Source of the DNA: Pseudomonas sp. ANT_J12 | GTDB lineage: Bacteria > Pseudomonadota > Gammaproteobacteria > Pseudomonadales > Pseudomonadaceae | Assembly: GCF_008370045.1 (NCBI RefSeq) | Contig: NZ_VOBN01000022.1 | Location: forward strand, 26,662 to 90,661 | DNA length: 64,000 nucleotides | Reading direction: 5' to 3' | Shown: positions 41,872 to 50,655 of the stretch, in pieces | How the letters are laid out: the number at the start of each line of letters is the position of its first letter | Position numbering within the stretch: the first letter of the stretch is position 1 | The notes under the pieces: generated by a model | Databases searched by the model: none | Told to the model about the DNA's origin: nothing | Seen by the model: only the letters and a program-made list of their open reading frames with translations | Made by a program: the position numbers and the translations under genes

Positions 41872-44352
41872 ATGCCGCGTTTTGCAGGTCCCTTTATTCA
41901 TCGTGGTCTACGCCCCTTGTGGCGCGTGGCGTTGTGCAGCCAGTTGCTCTGGCCGACGCTGGCGTTTGCCGACACGCCGTACGACCAGATGGTCCGCGAT
42001 GCCCGTGCGGGCAATTACGCGCCCGCGCTGACGGTGTTGCGCCAGGTGCCCGTGAGCCAGGCCACCACCGGCCAGGTCAGCGATCACTTGCAGATCGCCA
42101 GTTGGGCCGGGCTCGACGCTGAAGTGGTGCAGGTCTATGAAACCCAGGGTCGCAGCCGGGCGTTGCCGATCCAGGCGTTGACCGCCACGGCGCGGGCCTA
42201 TCGCAACCTCAAGCGCTGGGAATCGGCGACCGAGGTCTACACCAAGGCCCTGGCGCTGGAGCCGCAGAACCCGGACCTGCAACTCGGCCTGGCCCTGACC
42301 CAGGCTGACGCCGGCAAACCCGACGACGCCGTGACCCGCACCAAAGCCCTGGTGGCCGCCAAACCGGACGATCCTGCCCGACGTCTGGCGCTGGCCTATG
42401 CCTTGACCCGCGCCGGCAAAAATTACGACGCACTGTTTGAATACGACCAGGCTTTCATCCGCTCCGGCAGCAAGCCAGACGTCGCCCGGGAATACGTGTT
42501 TGCTCTGCAACGTGCGCGCCTGCCGGAACCGGCCCTGCGCCTGGCCAAGCAGCGGCCGGGGCTGATCGATCCGGTGCATTTGCGCCTGATCGAAGGCGAT
42601 CTGGCTGCCGAGCGTGTGCGTCTGGCGGAACTGGCCACCCGCAGCGAAAAAGAACGCTATGTCATCGCTGATCGAGCGCTGGCCGACTACGACCAATTGC
42701 TCGCCACCTGGACCCCGGACCCGGCGGCCCACGACGATGTCACCCGTTGGCGCATCGACCGCATGGGCGCGCTCAAGGCCCGGGCGCGCACCGCCGATGT
42801 GATCAGCGAATACCAGAAGTTGATCAGCGAAGGCGTGAAGATTCCGACCTACGCCCTGCGCTGGGTGGCGTCGTCCTACCTGGACCAGCGCCAGCCGGAG
42901 ATCGCCACGGACCTCTATCGCCAAGTGTTGATCGCGCCGGACGCCGATGTCGGTGATCGTCTTGAAGACAGCACAGCGCTCTATTACGCGCTGCTCGAAA
43001 GCGACAAGGCTGACGAAGCGCGCAAGGTCGCCGAGGACTTGGCCAAGGCCCAGAAACCACGGGTTGAACTCAAGGGTTTGCCGGTGGGCAATCCCAACGA
43101 TGAGTGGATGGACGCGCAACAACTCGCCGCCCAGGCCGGGACTTACGGTGCTGATCTGCCGTCCGGCGAGCAGCGCTTGCAGACGTTGGTCGATCAGGCA
43201 CCGGGCAACATCGGCTTGCGCCTGGCCCAGGCTGATCTGTACCTGGCCCGTGACTGGCCGCGCCGCGCCGAATTGCAGCTCAAGGAAACCGAGAGCATGG
43301 TCCCCCGGGACATGGGCCTGGAAGTGGCCCAAGCCCACACCGCCATGGATTTGCAGGAATGGCGGCAGATGGATGCGCTGACTGACGACGTGGGAGCACG
43401 TTTCCCGGACAACCGTCAGGTCCAGCGTTTGCAGCGCCAGCGCGCGGTGCATGACATGGCCGAGCTGCGGGTGCAGACCTACGGCGGCAAGAGTTATGGC
43501 GGTGGGGATAGCACGGCCGGTGCGGTCGCGGGCAGCAAGGATTTCGGGATCGAAACCGTGCTCTACAGCCCACCCATCGACGAAGACTGGCGGGTATTCG
43601 CCGGGGTCGGTTACGCCACGGGGGACTTCCAGGAAGGCACCGGGCGTGATCGCACGCAACGGCTTGGCGTGGAGCGGCGCACCCGCGACATGACCCTGGA
43701 AGCGGAAGTCTCCAATCACAACTTCGGCTACGGCAATAAGCAAGGCGCACGCCTGTCGATTGCCCGGGACATCGACGATCACTGGCAGTATGGCGGCAGC
43801 CTCGCTTACCTCTCGGCAGATACACCGCTGCGCGCGTTGAACAGCGACGTCACGGCCAACGGCGGCAGCGGTTTTATCCGCTGGCGCGCCAATGAAAGCC
43901 GCGAATGGAAACTGGCGGTCAGCCCCTCGCACTTCAGCGACGGCAACAACCGCGTCGAAGCCTTGCTGACCGGGCGCGAGGGCGTCTACACCGCGCCGAA
44001 GGTGCAAGTCGACCTCGGCCTGGAAGTCGGCACCAGCCACAACTCCGCGTCCGAGGACGTGCCGTATTTCAACCCAAAATCCGACTTCAGCGTGCTGCCG
44101 ACAGTCAACGTCAACCACGTGCTGTATCGCCGCTACGAAACTTCCTGGAGCCAACAATTCCAGGCCGGCGCGGGCACTTACAGCCAACGCGACTTCGGCA
44201 CCGGCGGCATCGGCCTGCTGGGCTACGGCCAGCGCTACAGCTGGAACGACGTGTTCGAGGTGGGCGGCTTGTTGACCGTGATCAACCGGCCTTACGACGG
44301 CGACCGCGAAACCGATCTGCGCCTGCTCGTCGACCTCACTTACCGCTTCTAG
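41872..44352 (+). CDS. pgaA: PgaA, poly-beta-1,6-GlcNAc export porin
   Basis: 826 residues. Signal peptide within the first ~37 residues (LLWPTLAFA, then DTPYDQMVRDARAGNY). TPR-like helical repeats to about residue 510 (WESATEVYTKALALEPQNPD) are followed by a beta-barrel (LGLEVGTSHNSASEDVPYFN, last strand DLRLLVDLTYRF ending in Phe). PgaA binds de-N-acetylated polymer in the periplasm and passes it across the outer membrane. It is the first gene of a complete pgaABCD set. Confidence 0.95.
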   Translation: MPRFAGPFIHRGLRPLWRVALCSQLLWPTLAFADTPYDQMVRDARAGNYAPALTVLRQVPVSQATTGQVSDHLQIASWAGLDAEVVQVYETQGRSRALPIQALTATARAYRNLKRWESATEVYTKALALEPQNPDLQLGLALTQADAGKPDDAVTRTKALVAAKPDDPARRLALAYALTRAGKNYDALFEYDQAFIRSGSKPDVAREYVFALQRARLPEPALRLAKQRPGLIDPVHLRLIEGDLAAERVRLAELATRSEKERYVIADRALADYDQLLATWTPDPAAHDDVTRWRIDRMGALKARARTADVISEYQKLISEGVKIPTYALRWVASSYLDQRQPEIATDLYRQVLIAPDADVGDRLEDSTALYYALLESDKADEARKVAEDLAKAQKPRVELKGLPVGNPNDEWMDAQQLAAQAGTYGADLPSGEQRLQTLVDQAPGNIGLRLAQADLYLARDWPRRAELQLKETESMVPRDMGLEVAQAHTAMDLQEWRQMDALTDDVGARFPDNRQVQRLQRQRAVHDMAELRVQTYGGKSYGGGDSTAGAVAGSKDFGIETVLYSPPIDEDWRVFAGVGYATGDFQEGTGRDRTQRLGVERRTRDMTLEAEVSNHNFGYGNKQGARLSIARDIDDHWQYGGSLAYLSADTPLRALNSDVTANGGSGFIRWRANESREWKLAVSPSHFSDGNNRVEALLTGREGVYTAPKVQVDLGLEVGTSHNSASEDVPYFNPKSDFSVLPTVNVNHVLYRRYETSWSQQFQAGAGTYSQRDFGTGGIGLLGYGQRYSWNDVFEVGGLLTVINRPYDGDRETDLRLLVDLTYRF

Positions 44353-44364
44353 AAGAGTTTGAAG

Positions 44365-46362
44365 ATGCCTTTTATCTCGCGTTTCATCCTTCTGCTGGGA
44401 GCGCTGCTGGTCAGCGCCTGCGCCCAGCAGGCCCCGGCGTTTACACCACCCGCCGAGCGCCCGGTGCCGGCCAACGAAAAACCTTGGCCGAAAAACCACG
44501 TGCTCGGCATCGCTTACCACGACGTCGAAGACCGCGACCCCGATCAAGCGGTGGTGGCGGTGCGCACCGAACGCATGATCGAGCAGTTGGCGTGGCTGCG
44601 GGAGAACAACTACAAACCGGTGACCGTCGACCAGATCATGGCCGCCCGCAACGGTGGCCCAGAGCTGCCGCCCAAGGCGATCCTGCTGAGTTTCGACGAC
44701 GGTTATTCGAGCTTCTACACCCGCGTCATGCCGGTGCTGCGCGCCTACAACTGGCACGCCTTGCTGGCGCCGGTCGGGGTGTGGATCGATACGCCGCTGA
44801 ACCAACCGGTGGATTTCGCCGGCACACCGCGCCAGCGTTCGGACTTCCTGACCTGGGAGCAGATTCGGGAAATCTCCAAATCCGGGCTGGTGGAAATCGC
44901 CGCGCACACCGATGCCAGCCACAAAGGTGTACTGGCCAACCCGCAAGGCAACCTGCAACCGGCCGCCGCGACCCGTCGCTACGATGCGGTCGCGGGTCGC
45001 TACGAAACAGAAGCCGAGTTTCAGGCGCGGATGCGCGCCGACGTCGTGACCATCACCGAGAAGATCCGCAAGGTCACCGGTTACAAACCGCGAGTCTGGG
45101 TCTGGCCTTACGGCGCGGCGGACGGTACTTCGCTGCAAGTGGTGAGCGAGCAGGGCTATCAAATGGCGCTGACCCTGGACGACGGCCTCGATGCCCTCGA
45201 CAACCTGATGAGCAGCCCGCGCTTCCTGGTGGCCTCGGACCCGGACGGTGAGCACTTCGCCAACAGCATCGTCTCGGTGCAGGCTGAATCGCCGATGCGC
45301 GTGGTGCATGTGGACCTGGATAACGTCTACGACGCCGACCCGGCGCAGTTGGAAATCAACCTCGGCAAACTGATCCAGCGCATGGCCGACATGGGCGCCA
45401 ATACTGTGTTCCTGCAGGCGTTCGCCGACCCGAAAGGCGATGGCCTGGTGCATTCGTTGTACTTCCCCAACCGTCACCTGCCGGTGCGCGCCGACATCTT
45501 CGACCGCGTCGCCTGGCAGTTGCGCACCCGGGCTCACGTCAAAGTCTTCGCCTGGATGCCGGTGCTGAGTTTTGCCCTGGATTCCAAGCTGCCCCGCGTC
45601 ACCCGTTGGGACCCGAAAACCGGCACCACGTCGGTGGACCCGGACCAGTACAAACGCCTGTCGCCGTTCGACCCGAACGTGCGCCGGATCATCGGTGAAA
45701 TCTACGAAGACGTGGCGCGCCTGACCTCGGTCGACGGCATCCTCTATCACGACGACGCCGTGCTGTCGGACTTCGAAGACGCCGGCCCCGAAGCGCTCAA
45801 GGTGTATGCCGCCAACGGCTTGCCGGGCTCGATGGCAGCGCTGCGCGATGACCCGGCCACGCTGCAACGCTGGACGCGGTTCAAGAGCCGTTACCTGATC
45901 GACTTCACCAAAGAGCTGACCGCCAAGGTCCGCGTCATTCGCGGCCCGCAGGTGCTGACCGCGCGCAATATCTTCGCCGAGCCGATGCTCAACCCCGAGA
46001 GCGAAGCCTGGTTTGCGCAGAACCTCGACGACTTCCTCGGCACCTACGACTGGACGGCGCCGATGGCCATGCCGCTGATGGAAAAACAAAGCCTCGCGCA
46101 ATCCGGGCCCTGGCTCGAAGCGTTGGTGGCGACGGTCAAGGCGCGTCCCGGTGCGCTTGAACGCACGGTGTTCGAATTGCAGGCCAAGGACTGGACCAAA
46201 CAGACCGATTCCGACATCGACGGCGCGCAGCTGAGCGACTGGATGGGCCGCCTCAAGCGTCAGGGCGCCACCAGTTTCGGCTACTACCCGGACAATTTCC
46301 TAGAGAACCAGCCGGACCTGAAAACCGTGCGGCCCGCGCTCTCCAACAAGTGGAATCCATAA
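44365..46362 (+). CDS. pgaB: PgaB, poly-beta-1,6-GlcNAc N-deacetylase lipoprotein
   Basis: 665 residues. Lipoprotein signal FILLLGALLVSAC (Cys about residue 20). The polysaccharide deacetylase domain shows ILLSFDDGYSSFYTRVMPVL with the catalytic Asp-Asp pair, and VEIAAHTDASHKG with metal-binding histidines. The C-terminal half (from about 310: VHVDLDNVYDADPAQLEINL) is the GH153-type glycoside hydrolase domain, with ILYHDDAVLSDFED carrying acidic residues. It partly deacetylates PNAG, needed for export. It sits 12 bases after pgaA. Confidence 0.95.
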   Translation: MPFISRFILLLGALLVSACAQQAPAFTPPAERPVPANEKPWPKNHVLGIAYHDVEDRDPDQAVVAVRTERMIEQLAWLRENNYKPVTVDQIMAARNGGPELPPKAILLSFDDGYSSFYTRVMPVLRAYNWHALLAPVGVWIDTPLNQPVDFAGTPRQRSDFLTWEQIREISKSGLVEIAAHTDASHKGVLANPQGNLQPAAATRRYDAVAGRYETEAEFQARMRADVVTITEKIRKVTGYKPRVWVWPYGAADGTSLQVVSEQGYQMALTLDDGLDALDNLMSSPRFLVASDPDGEHFANSIVSVQAESPMRVVHVDLDNVYDADPAQLEINLGKLIQRMADMGANTVFLQAFADPKGDGLVHSLYFPNRHLPVRADIFDRVAWQLRTRAHVKVFAWMPVLSFALDSKLPRVTRWDPKTGTTSVDPDQYKRLSPFDPNVRRIIGEIYEDVARLTSVDGILYHDDAVLSDFEDAGPEALKVYAANGLPGSMAALRDDPATLQRWTRFKSRYLIDFTKELTAKVRVIRGPQVLTARNIFAEPMLNPESEAWFAQNLDDFLGTYDWTAPMAMPLMEKQSLAQSGPWLEALVATVKARPGALERTVFELQAKDWTKQTDSDIDGAQLSDWMGRLKRQGATSFGYYPDNFLENQPDLKTVRPALSNKWNP

Positions 46363-46363
46363 C

Positions 46364-47716
46364 ATGCTGGATAGACTGCTGGCCCTGCTGGTTCTGGCGA
46401 TCGTCCTGGGGATTCCCCTGGGGCTGATCTTCCTGGTCACCGGGCAATTTCTGATGGACTTCGTGTTCTTTTATCCCCTGTTCATGTCCGGATTGTGGAT
46501 CGCCGGCGGCCTGTATTTCTGGCTGCACTGGGAGCGGCACTGGCCGTGGCAGGACGATACTTTGCCGCCGCCGCTGGCTGGCGAGCCGCTGATTTCGATC
46601 CTGATCCCTTGCTACAACGAAGGTGACAACGCCGCCGACACCATCCACGCGGCGCTGGCCCAGCATTACCCGAACATCGAAGTGATCGCGATCAACGACG
46701 GCTCCAAGGACAACACCGCCGCTGTGCTCGACGCACTGGCCGCGCAAGACCCACGCCTGCGGGTGCTGCACCTGGCGGAAAACCAGGGCAAAGCCGTGGC
46801 CCTGCGCATGGGTGCCATCGCGGCGCACAGCGAATACTTGGTGTGCATCGACGGTGATGCATTGCTGGCGCCAAACACTGCGGCGTATCTGGTGGCGCCG
46901 ATGCTGGATAACGCGCGCCTCGGCGCCGTGACCGGCAACCCGCGCATCCGCACCCGTTCGACGCTGGTGGGCCGGGTTCAGGTCGGTGAGTTCTCGTCGA
47001 TCATTGGTTTGATCAAGCGCACGCAACGGGTGTTCGGGCGGATCTTCACCGTCTCCGGGGTGATCGTCGCGTTCCGCCGTTCGGCGCTGAACCGGGTCGG
47101 CTACTGGAGCCCGGACATGATCACCGAAGACATCGACATCAGCTGGAAACTGCAACTGGACCACTGGAGCATCTTCTACGAGCCCCGCGCCCTGTGCTGG
47201 ATCCTGATGCCGGAAACCCTCGGCGGCCTGTGGAAACAGCGGTTGCGCTGGGCCCAGGGCGGCGCCGAAGTGTTGTTCAAGAACATCCGCGGCATCTGGC
47301 AGTACCGCCATCGCTACCTCTGGCCGCTGCTGTTCGAATACTGCTTGTCCACCGGGTGGGCCTTCACTTTCTTGCTGTCGGTGATCTTCTGGGGCGTGGG
47401 CAAGTTTGTCGAAATGCCTTCTGCAATCGCGGTGGACCATTTGCTGCCGCCCGCGTTTACCGGGTTGCTGCTGGCCATGGTCTGCCTGTTGCAGTTTGCG
47501 GTCAGCATCCTGATCGACCGGCGTTATGAAAAGGGCCTGGGCAAAACCATGTTCTGGGTCGTCTGGTACCCGTTGATGTTCTGGCTCATCAGTCTGCTGA
47601 CGACGCTGGTGAGTTTTCCGAAAGTGCTGTTCGGCCAACATCAGAAACGCGCGCGCTGGGTCAGTCCCGACCGGGGCATCAAGCCGTTTGACGATGAGGA
47701 GGAAGTCATCAAATGA
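46364..47716 (+). CDS. pgaC: PgaC, poly-beta-1,6-GlcNAc synthase (GT2)
   Basis: 450 residues. N-terminal membrane helices, then a GT2 catalytic domain: ISILIPCYNEGDN, VIAINDGSKDN (D), VCIDGDALLAP (DxD), ITEDIDISWKLQ (TED) and the QRLRWAQGG (QxxRW) motif. C-terminal membrane helices form the translocation channel. It polymerises GlcNAc from UDP-GlcNAc with PgaD. It starts one base after the pgaB stop and overlaps pgaD by 4 bases. Confidence 0.96.
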   Translation: MLDRLLALLVLAIVLGIPLGLIFLVTGQFLMDFVFFYPLFMSGLWIAGGLYFWLHWERHWPWQDDTLPPPLAGEPLISILIPCYNEGDNAADTIHAALAQHYPNIEVIAINDGSKDNTAAVLDALAAQDPRLRVLHLAENQGKAVALRMGAIAAHSEYLVCIDGDALLAPNTAAYLVAPMLDNARLGAVTGNPRIRTRSTLVGRVQVGEFSSIIGLIKRTQRVFGRIFTVSGVIVAFRRSALNRVGYWSPDMITEDIDISWKLQLDHWSIFYEPRALCWILMPETLGGLWKQRLRWAQGGAEVLFKNIRGIWQYRHRYLWPLLFEYCLSTGWAFTFLLSVIFWGVGKFVEMPSAIAVDHLLPPAFTGLLLAMVCLLQFAVSILIDRRYEKGLGKTMFWVVWYPLMFWLISLLTTLVSFPKVLFGQHQKRARWVSPDRGIKPFDDEEEVIK

Positions 47717-48240
47717 AAATCATCAGAACCCGGCAGCGACCGTTCCTGGTCGTGATCGATGCCTTTTTCACGGTGCTGGCCTGGATCGGCCTGCTCTATC
47801 TGCTGGTGCGCGGGTTGTGGCCGCTGATTGATACCCACGACGGGCCGCGTATTGATGCGTCGGTGTTCGACGCCCTCGGCACGTTGCAGATTTATTTGTG
47901 GGTGGCGGTGTTGAACGCGGTGATCCTGATTTCCTGGGCGCGTTATCAGCATCGCAAGAGCAAGAGCTTTGCCCAACGTCGCCTGCCTGCGCCGGTGGTG
48001 GATGACATCGGCTTGAGCAAGAGTTTCAAGTTGACCGGTGATCGTCTGGAGAAGCTGCGTACGCCGGGCTCGATGACCATTCACAACAATCAGGAGGGCG
48101 ATGTGAGCCATGTGATCACTCACTACTTCCCGATTGAACCAGCGCTGCGATCGTCACCGCTGGCGCCGTTGGAACATCCGTTGGTGATTCGATTGCCGGC
48201 CGAAGATGACGAAAACCGCGAACCGGTGATCCATCTCTAA
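47713..48240 (+). CDS. pgaD: PgaD, accessory subunit of PNAG synthase
   Basis: 175 residues. Two membrane segments (VIDAFFTVLAWIGLLYLLVR and LQIYLWVAVLNAVILISWAR), then a cytoplasmic tail starting YQHRKSKSFAQRRLPAP. PgaD stabilises PgaC, and both bind cyclic di-GMP in E. coli. The tail of ~90 residues is longer than in the E. coli protein. A repeat lies directly after. Confidence 0.92.
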   Translation: MKIIRTRQRPFLVVIDAFFTVLAWIGLLYLLVRGLWPLIDTHDGPRIDASVFDALGTLQIYLWVAVLNAVILISWARYQHRKSKSFAQRRLPAPVVDDIGLSKSFKLTGDRLEKLRTPGSMTIHNNQEGDVSHVITHYFPIEPALRSSPLAPLEHPLVIRLPAEDDENREPVIHL

Positions 48241-48257
48241 ATTCGACACAAATCCCT

Positions 48258-48323
48258 GTAGGAGCGAGGCTTGCCCGCGAAGGCGATTTTACGGACGCCA
48301 TCGCGGGCAAGCCTTGCTCCTAC
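48258..48323. repeat. REP-type inverted repeat pair after pgaD
   Basis: GTAGGAGCGAGGCTTGCCCG and CGGGCAAGCCTTGCTCCTAC arms around a 22-base centre, filling the gap between the convergent pgaD and reductase genes. Confidence 0.88.
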
Positions 48324-48334
48324 CGATTTCAACG

Positions 48335-49864
48335 TCAATTCAGATCCCGCACCAATCGCCACGCCTCATCCACCGGCAACGGCTGTTTCATCCGCTCCGC
48401 CAACATCGCCATCGCTCGCTCCTCATCGCAGGCCACCGCCGCCACCACCACCCCGTGCTTGCCGAACAGGCCAATAAACGGCGGATGGTACGGATCGCCC
48501 TTGAACTCCACCTCGTCCCAACTCTCGGCATGGCCCAGGTAGTCGTAGTTTTTGCCGAAATGCCAGGTCCAGAAATACGGCACGTCGAGGTAATGCTCAT
48601 CGCCACCGAGCATGTTCGCGGCCGCGATCCGCGCCTGTTGCTGCGCCAGGCGCCAGTGCTCGATCCGTTGCGGCTGACCGTTGAGCGGGAAGGTCGCGAT
48701 ATCGCCGACCGCCCACAGTCCATCGCTCACGCGCATGCCGCCGTCGACTTTCAGCGACTGGTCTTTTTCCTTGGGCAGATCGGCAAACACGTCGGTGGCC
48801 GGGGTGACGCCGATCCCGACCAGCACCAGATCCGCCGGCAAGCGCTGGCCGTTATCCAGCAGCACTGCTTCGACCTTGCCCGAACCTTCGATGGACGTGG
48901 CTTCGCCATCGGTGTGAAAAACCACGCCGTGGGCCACATGCCGGGCGCGAATCGCCTTGCCGACGGTCTCGCCAAATTGCGCCGCGAACGGCACGGCGTG
49001 GCGGGCGAGCACGGTCACGTCCAGGCCATAGGTGCGCAGGGCCGAGGCCGATTCCAGGGCAATGAAACTGTCGCCGATGATCACGGCTTTCTGACCGGGT
49101 TTGGCCGCGTCGAGAATCCGTTTTGCCTGGTCCTTCGAGCGCAGTAGAAACACCTGCGGCAGCTCGGCGCCGGGCAGTTCCAAAGGTTTGGGGATGCCGC
49201 CCGTGGCGAGCAATGCGGCGTCGTAGCTCAGGGTTTGGCCATCGGTCAGTTTCAAGGTTTTGTGTTGCGCGTCGAAGCTGGCGACTTCGCCGCGCAGGCG
49301 TTCGATGCGCTGTTTGCCGTAAAAAGCCTCGTCGCGCAGGGGCGGGACTTCGTCCGGCGGCATTTCCCCGGCGATCACAAATTTGCTCAGCACGGTGCGG
49401 TCGTAGCCGGCGTCGGCTTCCCGGTCGATCAGTTGGATTCGGCCGCCAAAGCCTTTTTCACGCAGGGCGGCCGCTGCGGCGGTGCCTGCGGCGCCCGCAC
49501 CAACGATCACAAAGATGCGCTCATCGTCGGCGGGCGGCGTATGGGCGTCGACCATCGGCTGGTCGTCGACCCAAACCTCGTCGTCGCGCATTTCCAGCGG
49601 GTAGCGCATGAGACCATCCAGTGACGGTGGCTCGCACAGCGCACCGTCTTCGATGCGATAAGCAGCCTTGTGCCACGGACAGATCAGCCGCCCGTGACAC
49701 AGCGCGCCCTCGGCCAGCGGCGCCCCGGCGTGGGGGCACTCGCCCTGGAAGGCGCGCAACTGATCGCCGACCCGCAGCAAGACAATTTTGGTGTCGGCGA
49801 TCTTGACTTCAAGACCCCGGTTTTCCGGCACATCGGCGAAACGGGCGACGCGATGCAGGGCCAT
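48335..49864 (-). CDS. FAD-dependent NAD(P)H oxidoreductase with N-terminal Rieske domain (AIFM3-like)
   Basis: 509 residues. The Rieske [2Fe-2S] site is CPHAGAPL and CPWHKAAYRI at about residues 43-70. Next is an FAD domain with IFVIVGAGAAGTAAAAAL (GxGxxG), an NAD(P) site in KAVIIGDSFIALESASALR, a second FAD contact VGDIATFPL, and a reductase C-terminal domain. Such proteins pass electrons to dioxygenase ferredoxins or act alone in redox defence. It is a single gene with no oxygenase nearby, so the partner is unknown. ATG 49864 is preferred because homology begins at MALHRVARFADV. Confidence 0.92.
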   Translation of the reverse strand: MALHRVARFADVPENRGLEVKIADTKIVLLRVGDQLRAFQGECPHAGAPLAEGALCHGRLICPWHKAAYRIEDGALCEPPSLDGLMRYPLEMRDDEVWVDDQPMVDAHTPPADDERIFVIVGAGAAGTAAAAALREKGFGGRIQLIDREADAGYDRTVLSKFVIAGEMPPDEVPPLRDEAFYGKQRIERLRGEVASFDAQHKTLKLTDGQTLSYDAALLATGGIPKPLELPGAELPQVFLLRSKDQAKRILDAAKPGQKAVIIGDSFIALESASALRTYGLDVTVLARHAVPFAAQFGETVGKAIRARHVAHGVVFHTDGEATSIEGSGKVEAVLLDNGQRLPADLVLVGIGVTPATDVFADLPKEKDQSLKVDGGMRVSDGLWAVGDIATFPLNGQPQRIEHWRLAQQQARIAAANMLGGDEHYLDVPYFWTWHFGKNYDYLGHAESWDEVEFKGDPYHPPFIGLFGKHGVVVAAVACDEERAMAMLAERMKQPLPVDEAWRLVRDLN

Positions 49865-50005
49865 GAGCGCTCTCCAGACAGGGGTTTCTCTATTGAGTTT
49901 GGCCCTTATCCCGAGGTTCAGCCCAATTCCTACTGCCACCGCGTCAACGGTACGGCTATAGTCTGCGAGCCGACGACGGCCTAATCCGCACAAGGTGCTC
50001 CGGTA

Positions 50006-50566
50006 ATGACCCGATTGACCTCTCTGAACCCTTGGCTGGCGGCCGTTGCAGTCGCTCTTTGCGTGCAAATGCCCGTGCAGGCCCAGGAACGTTTCACCCT
50101 CAACATCCCCGGTGTCACGGATGATCGACTGTTTACGTCGGCGGCGGCCAGCGATGCGCCCAATTGTGGCGGGCATAACCAATCGCCGGCCCTGAACTGG
50201 AACGCCGGCCCGGCGGGCACCCTCAGCTACGCGATCGTCATGCACGACCCCGACGGCGGGAAAGGCCAGGGCGTCGATCATTGGGTGCATTACGGCATCA
50301 AGGCGAGCACCCACCAGATCCCGGCGGGTGTCGGCGCGAAAGGCACCTTCGAAGGCGTCGGTGGCACCAACGTCAAAGGCACTACGACCTACGTCGGCCC
50401 TTGCCCGCCGGTCGGCGACAGCGCGCACCACTACATCATCCAGATCTACGCCCTGGACCTGGCCCCGGACGCCTTGCCCGCCGGCCTGACCCGCGCGCAA
50501 CTGCTGGAAAAAATCAAGGATCACGTGCTGCGCAACAGCAGCGTGGTGCGGCGTTATCACCGCTGA
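50006..50566 (+). CDS. YbhB/YbcL family (PEBP-like) secreted protein
   Basis: 186 residues with a signal peptide (LTSLNPWLAAVAVALC, VQMPVQAQ). The PEBP core is clear: PALNWNAGPAGTLSYAIVMH, DPDGGKGQGVDHWVHYGIKA and GPCPPVGDSAHHYIIQIYAL. Function in bacteria is poorly known. Divergent from the reductase gene with a 141-base shared upstream region. Confidence 0.9.
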   Translation: MTRLTSLNPWLAAVAVALCVQMPVQAQERFTLNIPGVTDDRLFTSAAASDAPNCGGHNQSPALNWNAGPAGTLSYAIVMHDPDGGKGQGVDHWVHYGIKASTHQIPAGVGAKGTFEGVGGTNVKGTTTYVGPCPPVGDSAHHYIIQIYALDLAPDALPAGLTRAQLLEKIKDHVLRNSSVVRRYHR

Positions 50567-50655
50567 AGATTTTTTTCTTGGCGGTTTAACCCGAATCTGG
50601 CGGGCTGCCCGTCTCAGAGGATGAATGGATCAATTTCCTCCTGAGGTCAGCCCCC

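Noticed and set aside
41908..46101. 1,397-codon open frame antisense to pgaA/pgaB
   Set aside because: It is a mirror frame produced by high GC and codon bias of the two pga genes; no family signal, and it runs across two well-supported genes.
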